Positions 17,586-25,870 of a DNA stretch of 64,000 nt are shown piece by piece (position 1 is the stretch's first letter; every line of letters starts with the position of its first letter). The notes beneath the pieces are model-generated. The model saw only the letters and a list, made by a program, of their open reading frames with translations. It searched no databases and was not told the origin of the DNA. This DNA is from Nocardioides daedukensis (GTDB lineage Bacteria > Actinomycetota > Actinomycetes > Propionibacteriales > Nocardioidaceae). Position numbers and translations under genes: made by a program. The stretch covers positions 2,108,001-2,172,000 of the forward strand of contig NZ_JACCAA010000001.1 in the NCBI RefSeq assembly GCF_013408415.1, in the 5' to 3' direction.

Positions 17586-18152
17586 ATGCCGGAGCGCGAG
17601 AACTGGTCCGAGGACCAGCCGAAGCGCGGGATCGAACCGGTCCCGAAGGGCAAGGACGGCGCAGCGGCCGCGCGGATCAGGCAGCAGCACCTGTGGGTCG
17701 ACCTCCAGGTCCAGGAGGCGATGGCCCGCGGCGAGTTCGACGACCTGCCCGGTGCGGGCAAGCCGATCAAGGACCTCGGTGAGCACCACGATCCCGACTG
17801 GTGGCTCAAGAAGCTCGTGGAACGCGAGAAGATCAGCGTCCTGCCGTCGGCACTGGCGTTGCGCAAGGAGGATCTCGAGCTCGACGCCCAGCTGGACAAG
17901 GAGAACATCGAGGGCCGGGTGGTGAAGGCCCTCGAGGACTTCAACCGCCGAATCATCAACGCCCGCAGGCAGCTCGAGGGCGGCCCGCCGGTGATCACCC
18001 CGCTGCGCGACATCGATGCGGAGGTCGCCGCGTGGCGCGAGCGGCGCGCGGCGCGGCGAGCTGCGGGAGAGGCTGCCGGACGGGCTGGAAATCAGGCCCG
18101 GAAAGACGTGTCCGAAAAGAGATCTTTGCGAAGGCTGTGGCGAAGGCGCTGA
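17586..18152 (+). CDS. DUF1992 (DnaJ-homologue subfamily C member 28-like) protein
   Basis: A 188-residue protein of the DUF1992 family: ...VQEAMARGEFDDLPGAGKPIKDLGEHHDPDWWLKKLVEREKISVLPSALALRKE is the conserved core (residues ~38-100). Function is unknown; the family is related to a DnaJ-like eukaryotic Golgi protein but has no J domain here. The C-terminal 30 residues are very basic. GAGGGGAG lies 7-14 nt before the ATG, and TAGACT near 17547 is a possible -10. Confidence 0.85.
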   Translation: MPERENWSEDQPKRGIEPVPKGKDGAAAARIRQQHLWVDLQVQEAMARGEFDDLPGAGKPIKDLGEHHDPDWWLKKLVEREKISVLPSALALRKEDLELDAQLDKENIEGRVVKALEDFNRRIINARRQLEGGPPVITPLRDIDAEVAAWRERRAARRAAGEAAGRAGNQARKDVSEKRSLRRLWRRR

Positions 18153-18204
18153 GGGCCACTCTCGTGGTAGACAACACTGTCCATCACAGAGGGAGGAAAC
18201 GAAA

Positions 18205-18348
18205 ATGATTGTCCTTGGTTTGATCTTGTTGATCATTGGCCTTGTGGCCAGCATTCCCGTGCTCACCACGATCGGCGCGATTCTTCTCGTCGTCGGGTTG
18301 ATCCTCAACATCGTGCCGATCGGGGGAACTCGACGGCGCGTGTTCTGA
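18205..18348 (+). CDS. DUF6131-type small membrane protein (47 aa)
   Basis: A 47-residue protein made almost entirely of two hydrophobic segments (MIVLGLILLIIGLVASIPVL and TTIGAILLVVGLILNIVP) followed by a basic tail GGTRRRVF. This is the pattern of the DUF6131 family common in actinobacteria. GGGAGGAA at 18191-18198 is a strong ribosome site. A terminator follows directly. Function is unknown. Confidence 0.85.
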   Translation: MIVLGLILLIIGLVASIPVLTTIGAILLVVGLILNIVPIGGTRRRVF

Positions 18349-18362
18349 CTGGGCAAAACCAG

Positions 18363-18392
18363 CGACCCCGGAACCCTTGGGTTCCGGGGTCG
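18363..18392. terminator. Rho-independent-type terminator after the DUF6131 gene
   Basis: A 14-bp perfect stem (CGACCCCGGAACCC and its complement) with a TT loop, followed by TTGTGCTT. Confidence 0.85.
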
Positions 18393-18424
18393 TTGTGCTT
18401 CACGTGGCCCCTAGACTCGCTGCC

Positions 18425-19426
18425 ATGCGTCGCCTCCGCCCTGCCGTAGCCGCTCTCTGCCTCGCGACGATGGGGCTCACCGCCTGCGGCCAGGAGACCC
18501 CCGAGGCCACACCCGAGCCGACGATCACCTCCGCCACACCCTCGGCCACGCCGACGGCGAAGAAGTCCCGGGACCCGCTCGCGGACGCCGTCGAGGACCT
18601 GGCCAAGGACATGACGCCCTCGGCCGAGTCGACCACGGACGCGCCGGATCCCGAGGTGAGCACCAAGGACGTCGAGACGAACTACGGCCTCAAGGACCCG
18701 ACGTACGGCTCGGACATCAGCTGGCCGCAGTGCCCCAAGGGCGCCGGGTCGGTGAAGGGCCGCGAGGGGCTCGGCATGCCGATGCCGAAGAAGGAGTGGA
18801 AGTTCGTCGTGATCGGCCTGACCAACGGCCCCGCGATGACCCAGAACCCCTGCCTGGCCGATCAGCTGGCCTGGGCGAAGAAGAACAAGGTGCTGGTCTC
18901 GGCCTATGCGGTCGCGACCTACCCCTCCGACGACCAGCTCGCGCAGTTCGGCACCACCGGCCCTTATGACGCCTCGACGACCGAGGGCAAGCTGTCGAAC
19001 TGGGGTTATGCGCAGGGCGTGTTCAACATCAAGACGCTCCAGGACGTCAACCTGCCGGTGCCCGCGCTGTGGATCGACGTGGAGCCGGTCCCCTCCCCGC
19101 CGCTGGTGGCGTGGAGCAAGGACACGGCGGCCAATGCGCTCGTGGTGCAGGGGATCTCGCGCGCCTACCGCGAGGCCGACTACCGCATCGGGATCTATTC
19201 CACGCCCAACCTGTGGCGCACCGTGGTGGGCAAGCTGCGGCTGGGCTACCCGGAGTGGCGCGCTGCCGGCCCGACGTCGGAGAAGGAAGCCGTACGTCGT
19301 TGCCGCGGCGAGTCCATCCAGGGTGGGCAGGCGGTGCTCGGCCAGTGGGTCGAGGACCGGCGCGACCGCAACGTGACCTGCCCCTACCAGGTGGGTCAGC
19401 TGGCGAACTGGTTCATCCTGCTCTAG
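18425..19426 (+). CDS. GH25-like lipoprotein
   Basis: A 333-residue lipoprotein with signal MRRLRPAVAALCLATMGLTAC (lipobox LTAC, Cys 21), then a Thr/Pro/Ser-rich linker (~25-65) for spanning the wall. The rest looks like a GH25/DUF1906 TIM barrel: YGSDISWPQCPKG at the first strand, then LWIDVEPV, where D and E sit like GH25 acids, and GIYSTPNLWRTVVG. A role in cell-wall glycan cleavage is plausible but unproven. TAGACT at 18412-18417 is 7 nt before the ATG (leaderless pattern). Its stop overlaps the stop of the convergent kinase gene by 4 bp. Confidence 0.75.
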   Translation: MRRLRPAVAALCLATMGLTACGQETPEATPEPTITSATPSATPTAKKSRDPLADAVEDLAKDMTPSAESTTDAPDPEVSTKDVETNYGLKDPTYGSDISWPQCPKGAGSVKGREGLGMPMPKKEWKFVVIGLTNGPAMTQNPCLADQLAWAKKNKVLVSAYAVATYPSDDQLAQFGTTGPYDASTTEGKLSNWGYAQGVFNIKTLQDVNLPVPALWIDVEPVPSPPLVAWSKDTAANALVVQGISRAYREADYRIGIYSTPNLWRTVVGKLRLGYPEWRAAGPTSEKEAVRRCRGESIQGGQAVLGQWVEDRRDRNVTCPYQVGQLANWFILL

Positions 19427-20160
19427 TCGACCAGGCGGTCGATCGCCGCTGCCCGATCGGTCGCGTCGGCGGGCAGACGCACCGTGCGGACGATCTCGTC
19501 GCCCTGCCGGCGCCACGCTCCGCCGTGTGGGAGCGGCCTGATCGCCGGCTGCTGCCAGTCCGCGTTGTCGACCACGACATCTGCGGCACCGAGGGGATCA
19601 CAGGTCGTGCGGTAGTGCTCCTGGGCCAGCAGATAGCGCCGCTGGTCCGGGTGCGCCGGGTCCTCCGGTGTCCCGTCCCGCCTGGCCATCCTGGCCACCG
19701 TCACCTCGGGCGGAACGTCGAGATAGACCGTCAGGTCCCACCGATCGATCAGCTCTGGGCGCTGCAGGAAGACCCCGTCCACGACCAGGATCCCGCGCTC
19801 GGGAACGGTCTGAGCGGCGGTGAGGGGTTGGTCGCTGTCGAGGTCGTGCCAGGTCGGGGAGTACGGCGTACCGCTACCGCGTCGCCAGGGATCCAGGAGC
19901 TCGCGACAGATCGCGCGATAGTCATAGCTCCGTGTCCAGACCGTCTCGGGGGTCCGGCCCAGTGCGTGCCGGTGCGCCCGCGGATGGTGGAAGTCATCGA
20001 CGCTCGCATCCTGCACCGCGCGGCCGCGGCCGGCCAGCTCATGGGCCAGGGCCCGCGCGAAATGCGACTTGCCCGCACCGTCGGGCCCGTCGACGCCGAC
20101 CAGCAGCGGACGGCCCACTTCGACGAGGAGGTCCGCGATGGCCAGGACGACGCTGCTCAC
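19423..20160 (-). CDS. Uridine kinase-like P-loop NTPase
   Basis: A 245-residue P-loop kinase. Walker A is GPDGAGKS at about residues 24-31, followed by VDDFHHPRAHR (substrate region as in uridine kinase/phosphoribulokinase-like proteins), and ILVVDGVFLQRPEL resembles the base/switch segment. RRDGTPEDP and RYLLAQEHY fit a lid. A nucleoside or nucleoside-like substrate is likely, not proven. It lies 26 bp downstream of hutU on the same strand, so it may be the last gene of that operon. Confidence 0.75.
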   Translation of the reverse strand: MSSVVLAIADLLVEVGRPLLVGVDGPDGAGKSHFARALAHELAGRGRAVQDASVDDFHHPRAHRHALGRTPETVWTRSYDYRAICRELLDPWRRGSGTPYSPTWHDLDSDQPLTAAQTVPERGILVVDGVFLQRPELIDRWDLTVYLDVPPEVTVARMARRDGTPEDPAHPDQRRYLLAQEHYRTTCDPLGAADVVVDNADWQQPAIRPLPHGGAWRRQGDEIVRTVRLPADATDRAAAIDRLVD

Positions 20161-20186
20161 CTGACCATCCTGTCAGCCCGGTGGGC

Positions 20187-21887
20187 TCACCCCTCCTGCA
20201 TCGGGACGCGTACGCCGCGCTCGGCAGCCACGTCGGCGGCCAGCTCATAGCCCGCGTCCACGTGCCTGATCACGCCCATCGCCGGGTCGTTGGTGAGCAC
20301 CCGCTCGATCTTGGCCGCCGCCAGCTCGGTGCCGTCGGCGACGCAGACCTGGCCGGCGTGGATCGAGCGGCCCATGCCGACGCCGCCGCCGTGGTGGATG
20401 CTCACCCAGCTGGCGCCGGAGGCGGTGTTGACCAGGGCGTTGAGCAGGGCCCAGTCGGCGATCGCATCCGAGCCATCCAGCATGCTCTCGGTCTCGCGGT
20501 AGGGCGAGGCGACCGATCCGCAGTCGAGGTGGTCGCGACCGATCACGACCGGGGCGCTGAGCTCGCCGGTGGCCACCATCTCGTTGAACTTCAGACCGGC
20601 CCGGTGGCGCTCGCCGTACCCGAGCCAGCAGATCCGTGCCGGGAGACCCTGGAACGCGACCCGTTCGCCGGCCATGTCGATCCACTTGTGCAGCCGGGCA
20701 TATTCGGCCTTCTCCTCGGCCGGGAAGAGCTCCTTGATCGCCCGGTCGGTGGCCACGATGTCGGCCGGGTCGCCGGAGAGCGCGGCCCACCGGAACGGCC
20801 CCTTGCCCTCGCAGAACAGCGGGCGGATGTAGGCCGGCACGAACCCGGGGAACTCGAACGCCCGGTCATAGCCACCCTTGCGGGCCTCGTCGCGAATCGA
20901 GTTGCCATAGTCGAAGACCTCGGCGCCGGCATCCCGGAACCCGACCATGGCCCGCACGTGCGCTGCCATCGAGGCCTGCGCCTTCTTGGTGAAACCGGCA
21001 GGGTCGGCCTCGCGGCGGGCCTGCCACTCCTCGAACGGAGCGTCCGCCGGGAGGTAGAAGAGCGGGTCGTGTGCCGAGGTCTGGTCGGTGACGATGTCGA
21101 TCGGCGCCTTCTGCTCCAGCAGCGCCGGCACCATCTCGGCGGCGTTTCCAAGCACGCCGATGGAAAGTGGCCTCTTGGCGTCACGCGCGGCGATCGCGAG
21201 CTCCAGGGCGTGCTCGAGGCTGTCGGCCCGGACGTCGAGGTAGCGGTGCTCGATGCGGCGGGCGATCCGGGACTCGTCGCACTCGATGCAGATCACGACG
21301 CCGTCGTTCATCGTGACCGCGAGTGGCTGCGCACCGCCCATCCCGCCGAGGCCGGCGGTCAGGGTGATGGTGCCCGCCAGGGTCCCACCGCTGTGCTCAT
21401 AGCGGCCGGAGGCCGCGAGTTTGTCGGCCACCGCCGCGAACGTCTCGAACGTCCCCTGCAGGATCCCCTGGGTGCCGATGTAGATCCACGATCCGGCCGT
21501 CATCTGGCCATACATGGTGAGACCGAGGTCCTCGAGTCGGCGGAACTCCTCCCAGTTGGCCCAGTCCCCGACCAGGTTGGAGTTGGCGATCAGCACGCGC
21601 GGGGCCCACTCGTGGGTGCGCATCACACCGACCGGCTTCCCGGACTGGACCAGCATGGTCTCGTCGTCCTCGAGGGTGCGCAGGGTGCGAACCAGGGCGT
21701 CGTACGCCTCCCAGTTGCGTGCCGCCTTCCCGGTGCCGCCATAGACGACGAGGTCCTCGGGGCGTTCGGCGTTGGCTGGGTCGAGGTTGTTCATCAGCAT
21801 CCGCAGGGGCGCCTCGGTCTGCCAGCTCTTGGCGCTCAGCTCGGTGCCTGTCGCGGCGTGGATGGGCAGGCGCGGGTTGCTGGTCAT
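20187..21887 (-). CDS. hutU: Urocanate hydratase (HutU)
   Basis: A 566-residue enzyme that converts urocanate to 4-imidazolone-5-propionate using tightly bound NAD+. The N-terminal block ([28 protein letters not shown]), the NAD-site [14 protein letters not shown] and the C-terminal [15 protein letters not shown] are canonical. Length is normal. The ATG at 21887 overlaps the SnoaL-like gene stop by 4 bp (ATGA); a longer frame would run into that gene. Confidence 0.96.
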   Translation of the reverse strand: MTSNPRLPIHAATGTELSAKSWQTEAPLRMLMNNLDPANAERPEDLVVYGGTGKAARNWEAYDALVRTLRTLEDDETMLVQSGKPVGVMRTHEWAPRVLIANSNLVGDWANWEEFRRLEDLGLTMYGQMTAGSWIYIGTQGILQGTFETFAAVADKLAASGRYEHSGGTLAGTITLTAGLGGMGGAQPLAVTMNDGVVICIECDESRIARRIEHRYLDVRADSLEHALELAIAARDAKRPLSIGVLGNAAEMVPALLEQKAPIDIVTDQTSAHDPLFYLPADAPFEEWQARREADPAGFTKKAQASMAAHVRAMVGFRDAGAEVFDYGNSIRDEARKGGYDRAFEFPGFVPAYIRPLFCEGKGPFRWAALSGDPADIVATDRAIKELFPAEEKAEYARLHKWIDMAGERVAFQGLPARICWLGYGERHRAGLKFNEMVATGELSAPVVIGRDHLDCGSVASPYRETESMLDGSDAIADWALLNALVNTASGASWVSIHHGGGVGMGRSIHAGQVCVADGTELAAAKIERVLTNDPAMGVIRHVDAGYELAADVAAERGVRVPMQEG

Positions 21888-22231
21888 CGTTCCTCCGAGG
21901 GGTTGGGGAGACCGTCGGTCCACACCTCGACGATCTCGCTGACGAGGCCATCGGTGACGGTCAGGAAGCTGGCGACGTGGAAGGTCATGCTGGAGTCCTG
22001 GGTGCGGGCGCGCACGACCACGCGCCCGGCGTCAGCCACGAGGTCGTCCAGGGTGAAGGTCCAGACCCCGGGGTAGTCGGCGTTGAACGCGACCCATGCG
22101 TCGGGGCCGAACACCTTGCCGTCGTGGCAGTACTCCACCCGGCAGTCGTCCGCGAGCAACGAGCGCAGTGCCGCCCAGTCGCGGGCGTCGATCGCCGAGC
22201 AGAGTTGGCGACCCACGTCGGCCGGGTTCAC
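21884..22231 (-). CDS. SnoaL/NTF2-like protein embedded between hutH and hutU
   Basis: A 115-residue protein with the SnoaL/NTF2 cone pattern: an N-terminal helix pair ([25 protein letters not shown]), then [54 protein letters not shown]. It overlaps both neighbours by 4 bp (GTGA with hutH, ATGA with hutU), so it is co-translated with the histidine pathway. No catalytic role is known for it in this pathway. It could bind or protect an unstable intermediate; that is speculation. Confidence 0.85.
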   Translation of the reverse strand: MNPADVGRQLCSAIDARDWAALRSLLADDCRVEYCHDGKVFGPDAWVAFNADYPGVWTFTLDDLVADAGRVVVRARTQDSSMTFHVASFLTVTDGLVSEIVEVWTDGLPNPSEER

Positions 22232-23805
22232 GCCAGCTCCCCGATCACGGACACGGCCGCGTCGAGCACCGCGCCGGACGCGACGAGCTGGACGGCGGTC
22301 TCGATCTCGGGCGAGAGGTGACGATCGGGACCGGGTCCTTCGATACCGGCCTCGCGCAGACGGCGTACGACGGCACTCGTCGCCGGTGACGGCTCGAGAG
22401 GCCGGCGCATGTCGAGGGCGCGGGCAGCGGTGAGGACCTCGATCGCGACCACGCGGGTCAGGCCGTCGACGGACTTCCTGAGCTTGCGCGCAGCCGACCA
22501 ACCCATCGAGACGTGGTCCTCCTGCATCGCGCTCGACGGGATCGAGTCCACGGAGGCCGGGTTGGCCAGTCGCTTGAGCTCGGAGACGATCGCGGCCTGG
22601 GTGTACTGCGCGATCATGTGCCCGGAGTCGACGCCGGGGTCGTGGGCGAGGAACGGGTTGAGGCCGTGGCTGCGGGCCTTGTCCAGGAAGCGGTCGGTAC
22701 GGCGCTCGCTGATGCTGGCGACGTCCGCGGCGACGATGGCGAGGAAGTCGAGCACGTAGGCGACCGGGGCGCCGTGGAAGTTGCCGTTGGACTCAACGCG
22801 TCCCTCCTCGGCGAGCACCACCGGGTTGTCGACGGCGCTGGCGAGCTCGCGGCCCGCAACGCTCGCGGCGTACTCGACGGTGTCCCTGGCGCCGCCGTGC
22901 ACCTGGGGCGAGCAGCGCAGCGAGTAGGCGTCCTGGACCCGGTTGCAGTCGTCGCCCCGGTGGGAGGCGACGACGCCGGAGTCGTGGAGCAGCGCGGTGA
23001 GGTTGGCGGCGGAGGCGGCCTGGCCCGGATGCGGCCGGATCGCCTGGAGCTCGGCGGCGAAGACGCGGTCGGTGCCGAGCTGGCCCTCCACCGACATCGC
23101 CGCGGCGATGTCAGCGGTCTTGAGCAGCATCCGCAGGTCGCTGATCGCCATCACCAGCATCGAGAGCATGCCATCGGTGCCGTTGATCAGCGCGAGGCCC
23201 TCCTTCGCCTCGAACTCGACGGGGGTGAGTCCGGCGTCGGCAAGTGCCTCGGCGGCGGGCATCAGGGTGCCGGACTTGTCGCGTACATCGCCCTCCCCCA
23301 TCAGCGCGAGCGCGCAGTGGCTCAGTGGTGCCAGGTCGCCGGAGCAACCGAGCGAGCCGAACTCGTGCACCACGGGGGTGATCTGGTGGGTGAGCAGGTC
23401 GGCCAGCAGCTGTGCGGTCTCGAGGCGGATGCCGGTGTGGCCGGTGGCCAGGGTGGAGAGCCGCAGCAGCATCAGCCCGCGGGTGACCTCTCGCTCGACC
23501 TCCGGCCCGGAACCCGCGGCGTGCGAGCGGACCAGCGACTTCTGCAGCTGGGCGCGCATGTCGGTGGGGATGTGCCGGGTGGCCAGGGCGCCGAACCCGG
23601 TGGAGATGCCATAGGCCGGGGTGGGGGCGAGGGCCAGCTGCTCGACGACCGCGCGGGCCTTGTCGATCGCGGTGCGGGCTTCGTCGGTGAGGGTGACGCC
23701 GGCGCCGTGGCGGGTGACTGCGATCAGCTCGTCGAACGAGACCGGGCCGGTGCCGATCGCGACCGTGCTGGCGGGCGCGGGGGTGGGGTGCTCCATGGCG
23801 TCCAT
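22228..23805 (-). CDS. hutH: Histidine ammonia-lyase (HutH)
   Basis: A 525-residue enzyme that removes ammonia from L-histidine to give urocanate. The cofactor-forming site is GSLGCSGDLAPLSH: Cys-Ser-Gly in place of the usual Ala-Ser-Gly that cyclises to MIO. FGALATRHI and NGTDGMLS are family motifs. The ATG at 23805 has GGGAG 4 nt upstream; a second ATG at 23796 is possible. First gene of the hutH-SnoaL-hutU unit, with a palindromic operator 47 bp upstream. Confidence 0.95.
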   Translation of the reverse strand: MDAMEHPTPAPASTVAIGTGPVSFDELIAVTRHGAGVTLTDEARTAIDKARAVVEQLALAPTPAYGISTGFGALATRHIPTDMRAQLQKSLVRSHAAGSGPEVEREVTRGLMLLRLSTLATGHTGIRLETAQLLADLLTHQITPVVHEFGSLGCSGDLAPLSHCALALMGEGDVRDKSGTLMPAAEALADAGLTPVEFEAKEGLALINGTDGMLSMLVMAISDLRMLLKTADIAAAMSVEGQLGTDRVFAAELQAIRPHPGQAASAANLTALLHDSGVVASHRGDDCNRVQDAYSLRCSPQVHGGARDTVEYAASVAGRELASAVDNPVVLAEEGRVESNGNFHGAPVAYVLDFLAIVAADVASISERRTDRFLDKARSHGLNPFLAHDPGVDSGHMIAQYTQAAIVSELKRLANPASVDSIPSSAMQEDHVSMGWSAARKLRKSVDGLTRVVAIEVLTAARALDMRRPLEPSPATSAVVRRLREAGIEGPGPDRHLSPEIETAVQLVASGAVLDAAVSVIGELA

Positions 23806-23851
23806 ACAACTCCCAGGCCCGGCCGGTGAACAGGTGCTCGGCGCGTTTGAA

Positions 23852-23867
23852 GTCTCGGATATGAGAC
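23852..23867. promoter_or_regulatory. Putative hut operator 2 (GTCTCGGATATGAGAC)
   Basis: A 16-bp palindrome in the hutH leader, 14/16 identical to the site at 13855-13870 before the hutI-F operon. On the other strand its core reads TCTCATATCCGAGA, close in layout to the IclR-type HutR motif described for Corynebacterium. Confidence 0.6.
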
Positions 23868-23993
23868 TCGCTCTCGGTTTTCGGGACCGGATTTGGCATT
23901 GTGGCAAGAAGGCGGACCACCGTCCGCCCGGCTCCACAACCCCGCACAACCACAGACATAGGGCCGACCGACCCGCGAAAGAGGTTGATCCAC

Positions 23994-24659
23994 GTGGAAA
24001 CCAAAACAATCGTGTTGATCGTCGTCATTGCCGTCGTAGTCCTGTTGGTGCTGGCCCTGCTGGGCTGGCTCGCCAGCCGCAAGAAGGCCGAGAATCGACG
24101 CGCCGAGGCGGCCGGGATGCGCTCCGAGGCCGCTGGCCGCGCGCAGTCGGTCCAGAGCAGCGACCAGGAGGCTCGCGCCGCGCAGGCCGAGGCCGAGCGC
24201 AAGCGCGTCGAGGCCGAGCGAGCCGAGGCCGAAGCCGAGGAGAAGCGCCGCGCCCTGGCCCAGGAGAACGCGGCCGTCGAGGACCAGGTCCGCGAGGCCG
24301 ACCGTCTCGATCCCGACGTGAAGCACCGGGCCAAGGACTACGAGCCGCAGGTGCCGCAGGCCGGATCACATGCTGCTACTGGGTCGGCCACGCCGAATCA
24401 GCCGGCCTCCGGAGGCGAATACGGGGCGATGCCCGCCGCCGGACATGAGGCGACGCCCGCCGCCGGACACGAGGCGATGCCCGCCGCCGGACACGAGCCG
24501 AACCCGGCTGCTGGCGGGGCGGGTACGCACGCTGCTCCCCGTGCGATCCAGCACCCCGAGGGCACGGTGGTCAACGCGGACGGGACGCTGACCTATCCCG
24601 ACGGCAGCCTGCGTAGCGCCGACGGCAGCCCGATCAACGTCAGTGGCCCCCACCCCTGA
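23994..24659 (+). CDS. Single-pass membrane protein with coiled coil and repetitive tail
   Basis: A 221-residue protein. The N-terminus is one membrane segment (KTIVLIVVIAVVVLLVLALLGWL). A highly charged coiled coil follows (residues ~30-105, rich in AEAERKRVEAE), and then three 8-residue repeats (MPAAGHEA, TPAAGHEA, MPAAGHEP). It ends in a motif-like VNADGTLTYPDGSLRSADGSPI. Function unknown; the tail may face the cytoplasm or wall. The GTG at 23994 is preceded by AAAGAGG. Divergent from hutH. Confidence 0.75.
   Translation: METKTIVLIVVIAVVVLLVLALLGWLASRKKAENRRAEAAGMRSEAAGRAQSVQSSDQEARAAQAEAERKRVEAERAEAEAEEKRRALAQENAAVEDQVREADRLDPDVKHRAKDYEPQVPQAGSHAATGSATPNQPASGGEYGAMPAAGHEATPAAGHEAMPAAGHEPNPAAGGAGTHAAPRAIQHPEGTVVNADGTLTYPDGSLRSADGSPINVSGPHP
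24429..24500 (+). repeat. Three 24-bp tandem repeats in the membrane-protein gene
   Basis: Units at 24429-24452, 24453-24476 and 24477-24500 differ at a few bases and encode (M/T)PAAGHE(A/P). Confidence 0.85.
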
Positions 24660-24670
24660 TCCACCCCCGC

Positions 24671-24829
24671 TGACCCGTCGCGAATTCACATCCTGACCCT
24701 CGCCGGCCCGTCGTGAATTCACATTCTGATCCGCTTGGAATGTGAACAAGCGACGGGTCGGCGCATGTTCAAACGTCAACAAGCGACGGGTCGGCGCAGG
24801 GTGAAACGTCAACAAGTGACAGCTCGGCG
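24671..24829. repeat. Intergenic array of 33-bp repeats in two opposing orientations
   Basis: Two copies with CCCGTCG(C/T)GAATTCACAT (from 24674 and 24707) lie in one orientation. Three copies with ACAAG(C/T)GACGGGTCGGCG (from 24746, 24779, 24812; the last degenerate) lie in the opposite orientation. Period is 33 bp on both sides. The array fills the gap between two convergent genes. Confidence 0.75.
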
Positions 24830-24835
24830 AAGGGG

Positions 24836-25735
24836 TCAGACGGGGGCGAGTACGTCGGACCCGGCGGCCTCGGCGGCGGCTGCGGCGCGCTCCTGGCGTA
24901 CGGCCCAGGTGATGCCGGCGATCCAGGCGACGAAGAGCGCCCCGACGATCCACCAGGTCAGCGACGAGGGGGAACCGGCGGCCTCGAGGATGGTGCGCGC
25001 ATTGGTGACCACGATCAGTCCGCCGGCCGCGACACCCAGGACGCGGGCGGGGAGGATGCGGACCAGCCACGCGGCGATCGGTGCGGCGACAACGCCTCCG
25101 GCGAGCAGGGCGAGGGCATAGCCCCACTCGATGCCGGACGATCCCAGGGCGAGGATGAAGCCGAGGGATCCGCCGACGGCGACGACGAACTCCGAGGTGT
25201 CGATCGAGCCGACCACCTTGCGCGGCTCGAGTCGCCCCGAGGAGAGCAGTGAGGTGGTGCCGACGGGGCCCCAGCCTCCGCCACCGATCGCGTCGAGGGC
25301 GCCCCCGAAGAGGCCCATCGGCGCGAGGAACCGGACCGACGGCCGCTCCTTGAAGGTCGGTCGCTGCCCACCCAGGACCAGGAACCGATAGATCACGTAG
25401 ACACCGAGGCCGAGCAGCAACGCACCGACCCACGGCTTGGCGGTGTCACCGTCGATGCTGACCAGGAAGGTCGCGCCGACGAAGGCGCCGACGAAGCCCG
25501 GGATCGCGAGGATCCCCACGGTGCGCCAGTCGACGTTGCCGAACTTAGCGTGCGAGAAACCGGAGACCAACGAGGTCCCGATCTCGGAGAAGTGCACCGC
25601 GGCCGACGCAGCGGCGGGCGCGAGACCGGCAGCCAGCAGCAGGGTCGAGGAGGTCACTCCATAGGCCATGCCCAGGGAGCCGTCGATGAGCTGGGCGAGG
25701 AGGCCGACGAAGCCCAGCACGAGCAGTTTCCGCAT
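24836..25735 (-). CDS. TauE/SafE-family sulfite/anion exporter
   Basis: A 299-residue permease with about 8 hydrophobic segments. The family signatures LVGFVGLLAQLIDGSLGMAYG-like N-terminus and the duplicated half-motif GLFGGALDAIGGGGWGPVGTTSLL are visible. Members move sulfite, sulfonates or related organic anions. The AT-rich region upstream (25736-25870) probably holds its promoter. Gene order gives no clear substrate. Confidence 0.85.
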   Translation of the reverse strand: MRKLLVLGFVGLLAQLIDGSLGMAYGVTSSTLLLAAGLAPAAASAAVHFSEIGTSLVSGFSHAKFGNVDWRTVGILAIPGFVGAFVGATFLVSIDGDTAKPWVGALLLGLGVYVIYRFLVLGGQRPTFKERPSVRFLAPMGLFGGALDAIGGGGWGPVGTTSLLSSGRLEPRKVVGSIDTSEFVVAVGGSLGFILALGSSGIEWGYALALLAGGVVAAPIAAWLVRILPARVLGVAAGGLIVVTNARTILEAAGSPSSLTWWIVGALFVAWIAGITWAVRQERAAAAAEAAGSDVLAPV

Positions 25736-25870
25736 GGTGGCCCCATTCCGGTGGACATCGACAAAGTCGATAGGAGTGATAGGAATTGTTTGAATAGTAA
25801 GTTGGTAGGACTAATCACTCCAGCGGTCGTCCACGAAATGGACGCCGATTCCCCCACAATTGGGGACGGT
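25736..25870. promoter_or_regulatory. AT-rich leader/promoter region of the TauE/SafE gene
   Basis: This 135-bp stretch is far more AT-rich than its surroundings (for example GGAATTGTTTGAATAGTAAG near 25780). It contains a small inverted repeat ATCGACAAAGTCGAT at 25757-25771 close to the start codon. No known riboswitch or binding-site class is recognised. Confidence 0.4.

Noticed and set aside
24671-24829. Possible CRISPR array
   Set aside because: Units are contiguous with a 33-bp period, in opposing orientations and without unique spacers, and no cas genes are present.
24366-25433. 355-codon minus-strand frame with repeated TRRLLTF/NVNSRR phrases
   Set aside because: The phrases come from the 33-bp intergenic array, and the rest overlaps the TauE/SafE gene in the wrong frame. 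Kept as a repeat, not a protein.
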